From assembly GCA_963844405.1 (NCBI GenBank), contig CAWJNZ010000009.1, positions 1 to 64,000 on the forward strand: a stretch of DNA of 64,000 nucleotides. Reading direction: 5' to 3'. Under the pieces are notes generated by a model. That model saw only the letters and a list, made by a program, of their open reading frames with translations. It had not been told where the DNA came from and searched no databases. A program made the translations under genes and the position numbers. Within the stretch, counting starts at the first letter, position 1. Each line of letters starts with the position of its first letter. This DNA comes from DASSUW01 sp963844405. GTDB lineage: Bacteria; Actinomycetota; Thermoleophilia; Solirubrobacterales; Solirubrobacteraceae. Shown in pieces: positions 15,892 through 23,312 of the stretch.

Positions 15892-17718
15892 ATGAAGGCC
15901 GTGGCCACCGACATCCACACCACGGAGGTCGACCTCGGCGGGCTGATGACCGTGCTCGGGTCGCACCTGTACTCGACGCCGTCCGTGGCGATCCGGGAGC
16001 TGGTGCAGAACGCGCACGACTCCATCGCGCGGCGGCGGATCGAGGATCCCGAGTTCGGCGACGGCGACGGCGCCATCGAGCTCCACGCCGACCCGGCCCG
16101 CGGCGTGCTGGTCGTCCGCGACGACGGCGCCGGGATGACGCGCGAGGAGGTCCAGCGGTTCCTGGCCACGATCGGCGTCGGCTACACGCGCGACCTGCGC
16201 GAGCGCAGCGACGCCGAGGAGCTGATCGGGATGTTCGGCCTCGGCTTCCTGTCGGCCTTCATCATCGCCGCCCGCACGACGGTCCGGACCACCTCGTACC
16301 AGTCGCCGGGCGAGACGGTCGAGTACCGCAGCACGACCGGCGAGCGCTACGCGCTCGAGGCGGGCCCGTCGCGGCCCGTGGGCACCGAGGTCGAGCTCCA
16401 GCTCGACGACGAGCACCGCCTCCTCGCCGACCCCGGCACGCTGGCGGCGACCGTCGCCCGCTACTGCACGCTGCTCGACGTGCCGGTGAGCGTGAACGGC
16501 GGCGAGCCCGTCAACGCCGAGCCGCCGCCGTGGCGCGACGCCGGCGGCGCGGCCGCCGAGCATCCCGCCCAGCGGCACCGGCGGCGGCGCGAGTTCGCCG
16601 AGGCGATGGACCGCTTCTTCGCGCCGGTCTGCTTCGTCGACGTCGCGCCGGAGGGCGAGAGCGACGCCCGGGGCCTGCTCTGGGTGCAGGACGTCTCCAC
16701 CTACGGCGGCTCGGACAACCGCCGGCTCGCCGTCTACGTGCGCGGCATGCTCGTCGACGACGACGCGCGCGACCTGCTGCCGCGCTGGGCCGGCTTCGTG
16801 ACCGGCGTCATCGAGTCGCGGTCGCTGACGCCCACGGCCAGCCGCGAGGACCTCCAGCGCGACGCGACCTACGACGCCGTGCGCGCGCACGTCCACGAGG
16901 CGCTCGTCTCGGGCCTCGCCGCCGTGGCGCGCGAGCAGCCCGAGGCGTGGGCGCGCGTCCTCCGCCGCCACAACGAGGCGCTGCTCGGCGCGGCGCTGAG
17001 CGACGAGCGGATCGAAGCGCTGGTGGCCGAGGACCTCCACATCCCCACCAGCGACGGCGACCTGACGGTGCGCGAGCTGGTCGCCGCCGGCGGCGGGCGC
17101 GCGCACGTCGGGCTCGGCGACGGCGGCTTCGAGGAGATGCGCTTCCGCGCGCTCAAGGTCCCGATCGCGCTCGGCACGCGCTACGCGGTCCTGCCGTTCC
17201 TGCGCCGCTGGTGCCAGGACCGCGGCGTCGAGCTGGTGGAGATCGGAACCGCGAGGGGCGACCGCGCGCTGTTCCGGCACGTCGAGCTGTCAGGCGAGGA
17301 AGCGGGCTGGCTCGCCTCCCAGCTCGCCGGCCCGGGTCACGAGCTGATCCCGGCGTCCTTCGAGCCGGCCGAGATGCCGTTCGTGCTCGTCCCGGACCGC
17401 GAGGCCGAGCTCAAGCGGCTGATCGAGGCCGACGAGGCCGAGGAGCGGATCGCCTCGGCCGCGCTGCGCCTCGCGCGCATGCACACCGAGACGATCGACG
17501 GCGAGCGGACCGCCCGGCTCTACGTCAACGTCGACGCGCCGGCCGTCACCGCGCTGCTCGAGGCGCGCCGCCGCGGCGCCGACACCGATGAGGCGACGGG
17601 GCTGCTGCGGGCCGTGCTCGCGCTGATCGCCGCCGGCGAGCGCGGCAACGGCGGCGTGGACCTCGAGGCTGCGCTGGGCGACATCACGTCGGCGGTCCGC
17701 CGGCTCTGCGAGGCCTGA
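15892..17718 (+). CDS. htpG: HtpG/Hsp90-like chaperone ATPase
   Basis: A protein of 608 residues. The GHKL ATPase motifs are all present: VAIRELVQNAHDSIARRR (N-box), VRDDGAGMTREEV (DxGxG), and GMFGLGFLSAFIIA (glycine-rich lid). The middle domain includes GLLWVQDVSTYGG, RLAVYVRGMLVDDDARDLLPRWAGFVTGVIES, followed by TASREDLQRD, which is the Hsp90 catalytic-loop region (cf. LNVSRE.LQ). The C-terminal part resembles the HtpG dimerisation half but is short and divergent. The protein acts in the cytoplasm as an ATP-dependent folding clamp. The stop is 2 bases before the GTG of a TPR gene, which suggests a dedicated co-chaperone. Confidence 0.83.
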   Translation: MKAVATDIHTTEVDLGGLMTVLGSHLYSTPSVAIRELVQNAHDSIARRRIEDPEFGDGDGAIELHADPARGVLVVRDDGAGMTREEVQRFLATIGVGYTRDLRERSDAEELIGMFGLGFLSAFIIAARTTVRTTSYQSPGETVEYRSTTGERYALEAGPSRPVGTEVELQLDDEHRLLADPGTLAATVARYCTLLDVPVSVNGGEPVNAEPPPWRDAGGAAAEHPAQRHRRRREFAEAMDRFFAPVCFVDVAPEGESDARGLLWVQDVSTYGGSDNRRLAVYVRGMLVDDDARDLLPRWAGFVTGVIESRSLTPTASREDLQRDATYDAVRAHVHEALVSGLAAVAREQPEAWARVLRRHNEALLGAALSDERIEALVAEDLHIPTSDGDLTVRELVAAGGGRAHVGLGDGGFEEMRFRALKVPIALGTRYAVLPFLRRWCQDRGVELVEIGTARGDRALFRHVELSGEEAGWLASQLAGPGHELIPASFEPAEMPFVLVPDREAELKRLIEADEAEERIASAALRLARMHTETIDGERTARLYVNVDAPAVTALLEARRRGADTDEATGLLRAVLALIAAGERGNGGVDLEAALGDITSAVRRLCEA

Positions 17719-17720
17719 CC

Positions 17721-19967
17721 GTGGACATCTGGGCCTGGGTCTACCGCACCGAGCAGGAGCTGCGCGAGGCCGGGCACGGCCGCCTGGCCGACCTCATGGA
17801 CGCGCTCCCGCGCGCCGTCATCGCCGACGACCGCGACGAGGCGGAGGCGATCGTCCCCGAGGCCCTCGGCCTCGCCCGTGCGCTGAACCTGCCGTGGGTC
17901 GAGATCTTCGTGCGCCACTGGCACCTCCAGGGCCGCAGTGGCGGCTACTGGTCGCTCGACGACGCCGTCGAGCTGCTCGAGTTCAGCCACCGCGAGGAGC
18001 ACGTCGCCTGCCCGCAGTCGGTCTGCACGGTCCAGGACCTCGCGATCGCCTACGCGGGCGCCGACGGCCCCGGCTTCGGGCAGGAGCGTCTCGACGTCTC
18101 CTCGCAAGCGCTCGGCCGCATCGATCACACGTGGCCGTGCTTCAGCTGCATGGTCAGCGAGCGCGCGTCGGCATTGAACGACCTGGAGCGCCACGAGGAG
18201 GCGGTCGAGTTCATCGAGCATTCGCGCGCCCGGGCCGACGTCGAAGCGGCCGACGAGGACGAGGCCGAGGCGCTGCTCGCCCTCGGGCGGCCCGAGGAGG
18301 CGCTCGAGCGGCTCGACGCGGCGGACCGCCGCCACCCGCGGCCGGAGGACACCTTCGGCCGCCGGCGGCGGCTGTGGCGCACGCTGGCGCTGCTCGCCCT
18401 CGGCCGCGCCGCGGAGGCGCGCGAGGAGCTGCTCCCGTTCGACCTCGTCGCCCGCAGGCCGGCGTACGCGGTGCCGTGGGTGCGCGGCGTCGCCGGCCTG
18501 GTCGACGCCGGGCAGTTCGCCAACGACTGGCGCACAGGGTCCACCCTCGAGCGTCTCCTGGGCATCCTCACCGAGCGCGGACGCGTGTGGGACGCCGTGC
18601 AGGTGGCCGGCGTCCACGGGCGGCTGGCGCTCGACCGCGGCGCCCGCGTCACCGCCGAGCGCGCCGCCGCCGTCGGCCGCGAGCAGGCAGAGCGGCTGCG
18701 CGAACCGGACCGCGGGCGCGCGGCGCTGGCCGACCTCGAGCGGCGCCTGAGCAGCGCCGCGGACGGCCGCGCGGAGCTCCCCGAGGCGCCGGAGGCGCTG
18801 CTCGAGCAGCTCACCGGCGAGGACGATCCCGACCCGGAGCGCCACGCCGAGCTGCTGACCGAGGCCTGCCGGCGCTGGCCCGACTCGCTGCAGCTGGTCG
18901 AGGAGCTCGCGGGCGCGCTGGCCGCGCTCGGCCGCGAGGCCGAGGCGAGCGCGGCCGTGCGGGAGTACGCCGACCGCCACCCGGACGACGTCGAGGCCTG
19001 GAGCGCCGCCGGCCAGATCGCCATCGCCGCCCGCGACCGAGGCGCGGTGGAGGAGGCGATCGAGCGCCTCGAGGCGTGCTCGGCCGTGGACGCCGCCTGG
19101 CTTCGGGCGCTGCAGGCCAACGAGCTCGGCGACCACGGGGCCGCCGCGGCCGAGGCGCGGCGCGTCGTCGAGCTCGACGACGGCGCCATGAACGCCCGCC
19201 GCCTGCTCGTCCACGCCGCCGAGGAGGCGGGCGACTGGGCGACGGCGCTCGAGCACGTCGAGGTCCTGCTCGAGCGCGTGGACGGCGAGGAGGTGCAGGA
19301 GCTGCACTGGGCCCGCCTCGTCGTCGCCACGCCGCTCGGGGCGTGGGACGTCGTCCGCGAGTCGGCCGCGGCGCTCGGGATGGACGTCGAGCCCGGCAGC
19401 GAGCCGATCGACGAGCCCTGGGCGCTCGTCAAGCTCTCGTTCGGGCCGCGGGAGGTGCTCACCGCCGTCCGCACCGGGCCCGCGACCGCCCGCGTCGTCC
19501 ACATCGCCCCGCCCGGCTCGCCGCAGCGCGCCGGCGCCGTCGTGCTGTTCGAGCCCGCGCCGCTCAACCCGGACGCGGGCGACGAGGAGATGCCCGTCCT
19601 GCGGGTGCGCGAGGAGCTCGAGCCGTCGGCCATGCGATCGCACGCGTTCGACGCCGTCGATCCGGGTGACGAGGCATGGGACGCCTTCCGCGTCCAGGTC
19701 GAGGCCGAAGGCTGGCTGATCAACACCTTCGGCTACGCCGAGCATGTCGAGCTGACCTTCGAGGGCGAGGCGTGCGGCGGCCTCTACGGCTGGGTCGCCG
19801 TGCCGGAGACCACCACGCCCGCGGAGGTCCACGAGCGGCTCACCGAGCTCGCGGCCCCGCTACCGCGGCCGATCGTCTGGCCCACCCTGGCCGAGGCGGC
19901 CGGCGACGAGGCGACCGGGCGCACGCAGCGCGGGCTCGCCGCCGCCATCGGGCTCATCCCCGACTGA
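17721..19967 (+). CDS. Tetratricopeptide-repeat protein coupled to htpG
   Basis: A protein of 748 residues, starting at GTG 17721, 2 bases after the htpG stop. Most of it (~1-520) consists of helical repeats with the TPR signature of small and large residues, for example DEAEALLALGRPEEALERLDAAD, RTLALLALGRAAEAREELLPF and AAEEAGDWATALEHVEVLLERV. The last ~200 residues look like a separate globular domain (WALVKLSFGPREVLTAVRTGP..., ...GACGGLYGWVAVPETTTP...) of unknown type. In eukaryotes, TPR proteins dock to Hsp90; tight coupling here suggests a bacterial Hsp90 partner, which is inference. The 3' end overlaps the convergent E1-like gene by 14 bases. Confidence 0.7.
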   Translation: MDIWAWVYRTEQELREAGHGRLADLMDALPRAVIADDRDEAEAIVPEALGLARALNLPWVEIFVRHWHLQGRSGGYWSLDDAVELLEFSHREEHVACPQSVCTVQDLAIAYAGADGPGFGQERLDVSSQALGRIDHTWPCFSCMVSERASALNDLERHEEAVEFIEHSRARADVEAADEDEAEALLALGRPEEALERLDAADRRHPRPEDTFGRRRRLWRTLALLALGRAAEAREELLPFDLVARRPAYAVPWVRGVAGLVDAGQFANDWRTGSTLERLLGILTERGRVWDAVQVAGVHGRLALDRGARVTAERAAAVGREQAERLREPDRGRAALADLERRLSSAADGRAELPEAPEALLEQLTGEDDPDPERHAELLTEACRRWPDSLQLVEELAGALAALGREAEASAAVREYADRHPDDVEAWSAAGQIAIAARDRGAVEEAIERLEACSAVDAAWLRALQANELGDHGAAAAEARRVVELDDGAMNARRLLVHAAEEAGDWATALEHVEVLLERVDGEEVQELHWARLVVATPLGAWDVVRESAAALGMDVEPGSEPIDEPWALVKLSFGPREVLTAVRTGPATARVVHIAPPGSPQRAGAVVLFEPAPLNPDAGDEEMPVLRVREELEPSAMRSHAFDAVDPGDEAWDAFRVQVEAEGWLINTFGYAEHVELTFEGEACGGLYGWVAVPETTTPAEVHERLTELAAPLPRPIVWPTLAEAAGDEATGRTQRGLAAAIGLIPD

Positions 19968-20976
19968 GACAGCAGTCGGCGCGGACCACCGGCGTGCGCT
20001 CGGTGGTCAGCGTGCGGAGGTCCATGGTCAGCACCGTCCCCCACGTGGCCGGCCGTGCCAGGCCGGTCAGCCAGTGCAGCGCGTCGAGCGCGATCAGGGC
20101 GCCGATGAGGCCGCATGCGGGGCCGAGGGTGGCGGCCGGGCGGGGGTCGGCCTTGCGCACCGCTTCGAGCTCGGCGGCCAGCGGGTTGTCGCGGCGCAGC
20201 TGGGCCTCGAGGCAGCGCAGGCACGGCGTCGCACCCGGCTGCACGAAGGGGCCGACGCGGATCGTCGGCGGGATCTGGCCCGCCGACACATGCGGCACGC
20301 CGGCGGCCGCGCAGCCCGTGTCGATCCAGCGGGCGATGTCGTACGCGGGCGTGTCGGCGCAGGCGACGACCAGCGAGGCGCCCTCGGCGAGTCGGGCCAC
20401 GTCCCCGGGGCCCTCGATGCGCTGCTCGAGCGCGGTGACCTCGAGCCGCGGATCGAAGGCGGCCAGGCGGCGGGCGGTCAGCGCGGCCTTGGAGCGGCCG
20501 ATGTCGGCGGCCTCGAACAGCAGCTGCCGGTTGAGGTTGGTCGCGTCGACGGTATCGGGGTCGACGAGGACGAGCCGGCCGACGCCGATCGTCGCCAGCG
20601 ACCACGCCGCCCAGCTGCCGAGCCCGCCGCAGCCGAGCACCACCACGCTCGCTGATCGCAGCCGCCGCTGGAGCTCGGCGCCGGTCCCGACCTGCCGCAG
20701 GTAGAGCAACTGACGGTCGAACCGCACGGCGTCGACCGGGTCGAGCGGCGGGCCGGCGGGCTCGGGCTCGAGCAGGTCCATCGCCTCCAGCGCGGCGACG
20801 AGCTCGTCCGCGACCACGGCGCCGTCGCGCAGGGCGTCGACAGCCGCCCGCACCTCCGGCGCCGGGTCGCGGATCACGCAGTCGCCGCCTGCCTCGCCCT
20901 GCAGCAGGTACAGGTGCCCGTCGGCCCCGTGGAGGGGCTCGACGAGCGGACGCAGACGGCGGCGCGCGGCAATCAG
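19954..20976 (-). CDS. E1-like (ThiF/MccB-type) adenylating enzyme with N-terminal peptide-clamp-like region
   Basis: About 340 residues, the size of MccB-type enzymes. Residues 1-95 (VEPLHGADGHLYLLQGEAGG...VRAAVDALRDG) resemble the small RiPP-recognition/peptide-clamp domains found before E1 folds; this is a judgment from pattern only. The ThiF domain is unmistakable: VVVLGCGGLGSWAAW (nucleotide loop, ~112-125), LVDPDTVDATNLNRQLLF with the catalytic Asp and Arg, and paired cysteines PCLRCLEAQ and ADCCLS consistent with the E1 zinc site. It would adenylate a peptide C-terminus. The gene directly follows a 21-codon peptide gene, whose TGA overlaps a CTG at 20976 in this frame. No better start exists: the ATG at 21063 would add 29 codons of non-coding-like composition. 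Confidence 0.78.
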   Translation of the reverse strand: MIAARRRLRPLVEPLHGADGHLYLLQGEAGGDCVIRDPAPEVRAAVDALRDGAVVADELVAALEAMDLLEPEPAGPPLDPVDAVRFDRQLLYLRQVGTGAELQRRLRSASVVVLGCGGLGSWAAWSLATIGVGRLVLVDPDTVDATNLNRQLLFEAADIGRSKAALTARRLAAFDPRLEVTALEQRIEGPGDVARLAEGASLVVACADTPAYDIARWIDTGCAAAGVPHVSAGQIPPTIRVGPFVQPGATPCLRCLEAQLRRDNPLAAELEAVRKADPRPAATLGPACGLIGALIALDALHWLTGLARPATWGTVLTMDLRTLTTERTPVVRADCCLSRG

Positions 20977-21038
20977 TTGCCCTTCTGGATCGCGGGGGCC
21001 GGCTCGACCGGCTTCTCCAGGCGCTCGATGCGGATCAC
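20973..21038 (-). CDS. 21-residue peptide, candidate precursor for the adjacent E1-like enzyme
   Basis: GTG 21038 is preceded at 8 bases by a near-perfect ribosome site (AGAGGAGGTG). The product runs MIRIERLEKP...AIQKGN, with central VEPAP, and stops at TGA 20973-20975. All third codon positions are G or C, as in real genes here, whereas the overlapping frame that would extend the E1 enzyme uses many A/T-ending codons; this favours the peptide strongly. The peptide ends in Asn, like the microcin C7 precursor, whose C-terminal Asn is adenylated by the E1-like MccB. It lies between a methyltransferase (stop 21 bases upstream) and the E1 gene. No homologue is known to me. Confidence 0.65.
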   Translation of the reverse strand: MIRIERLEKPVEPAPAIQKGN

Positions 21039-21059
21039 GTGCAACACCTCCTCTCTCGG

Positions 21060-21839
21060 TCATACGGCACGGGCCAGGAAGACGGCCTTGGTGTGGCGGC
21101 GCTCGTCGAGCCCCGGGCGGGGGCGACCGTCGAGCCCCTGTCCGTAGACCGCCACGGTCTGGAAATCGGCGCCCTCCAGCGCCTCGCGCAGCCGGGCGGG
21201 CGGGTGGTGCCGCTGCCGGTGCCGCGAGTCGGTGCGCCGCCACGCGTCTCCGCCGCCGCGCGTGAACGCCATCAGCGTCGCCTCGGCCAGCACGCCCGCG
21301 CGCGCGTCGGCGGGCGTCTCGCCTCGCCACACGAAGACGCGGTCGTCGCCCGAGACGACCGTCGAGGAAGCGAAGAAGCCTCGGTAGGTGGCGACCGTGT
21401 TGACGTCGAAGAGCGCCAGCCCGCCCGGCGCGAGGTTGCGCCGCATGCCGGCGAGCGCCGACGACACGTCGCCCGGCTCGGTGAGGTAGTTCAGCCCGTC
21501 GTCGATGCAGCAGACGAGGTCGAAGGCGCCGAGTGACGGCAGCGTGCGCATGTCACACACCTCGACGCGGGCCTCGGGCGCCTTGGCGCGCGCGAGTCCG
21601 ACCATGCCCGGCGACAGGTCACAGGCGGTGACCGTCCAGCCGCGCCGCAGGAACGGCAGGAAGCTCTTGCCGGTGCCACATCCGACGTCGAGCAGTCGCG
21701 ATCCGGTCAATCCACCGTCGCGCGCGAGGGCCTCGAGGTCGGCGGTCCAGCTGTCGTAGTCGTGATGCGCCGTGAAGTCGTCGTAGAACGGTGCGAGCTG
21801 CTCGTAGGCGACGCGCGCATGTACTCCGCAGTCGGTCAT
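21060..21839 (-). CDS. Class I SAM-dependent methyltransferase
   Basis: A protein of 259 residues. It has the standard Rossmann methyltransferase signature: RLLDVGCGTGKSFLPFLRRGWTVTACDLSPGMVGLARAKAP (motif I and the ribose-binding acidic residue), FDLVCCIDDGLNYL, and LAPGGLALFDVNT. The C-terminal half includes RRTDSRHRQRHHPPARLREAL, seen in small-molecule methyltransferases of this type. It is the first gene of a minus-strand cassette: its TGA is followed 21 bases later by the short peptide gene and then the E1-like enzyme, so it is a candidate tailoring enzyme for that peptide. A carboxymethyl- or methyl-transfer role cannot be decided from sequence. Confidence 0.8.
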   Translation of the reverse strand: MTDCGVHARVAYEQLAPFYDDFTAHHDYDSWTADLEALARDGGLTGSRLLDVGCGTGKSFLPFLRRGWTVTACDLSPGMVGLARAKAPEARVEVCDMRTLPSLGAFDLVCCIDDGLNYLTEPGDVSSALAGMRRNLAPGGLALFDVNTVATYRGFFASSTVVSGDDRVFVWRGETPADARAGVLAEATLMAFTRGGGDAWRRTDSRHRQRHHPPARLREALEGADFQTVAVYGQGLDGRPRPGLDERRHTKAVFLARAV

Positions 21840-21864
21840 GCCCCTCTAGACCTGCGAGTGGTCC

Positions 21865-21880
21865 CATGTGGTTACACATG
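21865..21880. promoter_or_regulatory. Inverted repeat CATGTGGTTACACATG at the divergent start of sigma factor and methyltransferase
   Basis: Perfect 6-base arms (CATGTG / CACATG) flank GTTA. The repeat covers the GTG start of the ECF sigma gene (21868) and lies 25 bases upstream of the methyltransferase ATG on the other strand. Only 28 bases separate the two starts, so this is the only free site for a regulator between them. Confidence 0.45.
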
Positions 21881-22332
21881 AATGGAATTGGGAGGACGTC
21901 CGGGTCTGGTGCGTGCGCGCGGCCCGTCGGTACGTCGAGCCCACAGCAGCCGAGGACGTGGCACACGAGACGCTGATCCGCGCCTGGCGAAGACGGCACA
22001 CGTGCCGGCAGCCACAGCACCCGTGGCCGTGGCTGGCGCGGATCCTGCACAACGAGGCGATGCGCTACCTGGCGGGCGCGCCTGACACCGTGTCAGTCGG
22101 CGAGGAGGTGGGTGATGACAGCTGCGAGGGCGGCGTCAGCGACCGGCTGGCGCTCGAGTCGATGATCGGCAGCCTGCCCGAGCCGGACCGCGCGATCCTC
22201 CGGATGCACTACGAGCTCGACCTGAGCGTCGCGTCGATGGCGCAGGTGCTGGACACGTCCGAGGGAGCGGTCAAGGTCAGGCTGCACCGCGCGAGGGCCA
22301 AGCTTCGCTCTACGCTTCCCTCGACGCCGTGA
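21868..22332 (+). CDS. ECF-type RNA polymerase sigma factor
   Basis: A protein of 154 residues. Region 2 is seen in VWCVRAARRYVEPTAAEDVAHETLIRAWRRR, with WPWLARILHNEAMRYL completing it, and region 4 in IGSLPEPDRAILRMHYELDLSVASMAQVLDTSEGAVKVRLHRARAKLR, which includes the -35-recognising helix-turn-helix. No anti-sigma gene with transmembrane or zinc motif follows; the next two genes are winged-helix proteins. The gene is divergent from the methyltransferase-peptide-E1 cassette and may direct its transcription. The start is GTG 21868; the stop overlaps the next gene's start region. Confidence 0.85.
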   Translation: MVTHEWNWEDVRVWCVRAARRYVEPTAAEDVAHETLIRAWRRRHTCRQPQHPWPWLARILHNEAMRYLAGAPDTVSVGEEVGDDSCEGGVSDRLALESMIGSLPEPDRAILRMHYELDLSVASMAQVLDTSEGAVKVRLHRARAKLRSTLPSTP

Positions 22333-22334
22333 CC

Positions 22335-22910
22335 ATGCCACAGGTTGATAAGCGACTGCTGCTCGCGCTCGGCGATCCGGCGCGGCAGCGTGTGTTGACC
22401 CTGCTCAACGAGCGCGTGGCCACGGCAGCGCAGATCTCCGGCGAGCTCGACATCCCCGAGCGCGAGGTCGTCTCGCATCTCGACGTGCTGCTCGAGAACG
22501 ACGCCATCGAGGCCAGCGACGGCGACCCGGACGACGACAAGACGTACCGAGCCACGATCCGGCCGTTCCTCGACGACGCGCACTGGGCGGAGCTGCCCGT
22601 CGACGTCAGGCGTGCGCTGTTCGCGCAGAACATCCGCCAGATCGTCGAGCACCTGGCGCCGGCGCTGGCCGACGACGGCTTCGACGACCCGAAGACGCAC
22701 GTGAGCCTGACGCGGATCGACCTCGACCACCAGGGATGGGACGAGGTCGCGGATCTGCTCGCCGGCGTGCTCGAGGAGGTCATGGACATCCACGCCGACA
22801 GCGTCGACCGCGTCACCCGCGGCGAGTCGGAGAGCACCATCCCCGCCGAGCTCGTCGTCCTGCACTTCCAGCGCGCGACGCGCGAGGCTCGGACCAGACC
22901 CAGGAGGTAG
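22335..22910 (+). CDS. Winged-helix (ArsR-like) regulator
   Basis: A protein of 191 residues. The N-terminal part is an ArsR/HTH_20-like winged helix: LLLALGDPARQRVLTLLNERVATAAQISGELDIPEREVVSHLDVLLENDAIEA, with a wing at DDDKTYRATI. The C-terminal half (DDAHWAELPVDVRRALFAQNIRQIVEHL...) is a helical domain often found after such HTHs in actinobacteria, probably for dimerisation. ATG 22335 follows the sigma-factor stop by 2 bases; GTG 22329 in the same frame is an alternative. Co-transcription with the sigma factor is likely. Confidence 0.75.
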   Translation: MPQVDKRLLLALGDPARQRVLTLLNERVATAAQISGELDIPEREVVSHLDVLLENDAIEASDGDPDDDKTYRATIRPFLDDAHWAELPVDVRRALFAQNIRQIVEHLAPALADDGFDDPKTHVSLTRIDLDHQGWDEVADLLAGVLEEVMDIHADSVDRVTRGESESTIPAELVVLHFQRATREARTRPRR

Positions 22911-22913
22911 AGC

Positions 22914-23282
22914 GTGTCGGTGACCCACGACGTCCGGAAGCAGGTCGAGGAGCGGCTCAAGGAGCTCCAGCCCCTCGTCGACGAGTACGAGCGTCTGCGG
23001 CAGGTGGCGGACCTCCTCGCGGCGCCGACGGACGCCGGGTCGCCCAAATCTCGAGGCCGGAGCACGCCGCGTCGTGCGATGGCGGCCAGCGCCAGCTCCC
23101 GCCGCGCCAAGGGCCAGCGGTCGGAGGACGCGCTGAACCTCATCCGCGAGCAGCCGGGCATCACCGTCGCCGCGGCGGCCGAGGCGCTGGGCATCGGGAC
23201 GACCTACCTGTACCGGCTGCTGCCGCGGCTCGAGCGCGAGGGCCGGATCCGCAAGAAGGGCCGCGGGTACGTCCCCGCCTGA
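22914..23282 (+). CDS. Small winged-helix DNA-binding protein
   Basis: A protein of 122 residues, GTG start 3 bases after the previous stop. Residues 1-40 form a coiled coil (VRKQVEERLKELQPLVDEYERLRQVADLL). A basic, Ser/Arg-rich linker follows (~40-68), and then a compact winged helix: ALNLIREQPGITVAAAAEALGIGTTYLYRLLPRLEREGRIRKKGRGYVPA. Proteins of this plan are common in Solirubrobacter-like genomes, with no assigned role. It probably dimerises through the coiled coil and binds DNA. Confidence 0.7.
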   Translation: MSVTHDVRKQVEERLKELQPLVDEYERLRQVADLLAAPTDAGSPKSRGRSTPRRAMAASASSRRAKGQRSEDALNLIREQPGITVAAAAEALGIGTTYLYRLLPRLEREGRIRKKGRGYVPA

Positions 23283-23312
23283 GGTGACCGCCTGACCGGG
23301 TAACCCCGGGAC

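Noticed and set aside
20977..21063. ATG at 21063 as the start of the E1-like enzyme (29-residue extension)
   Set aside because: The extension uses many A/T-ending codons and has no upstream ribosome site, while the overlapping peptide frame has a strong one and all-G/C third positions.
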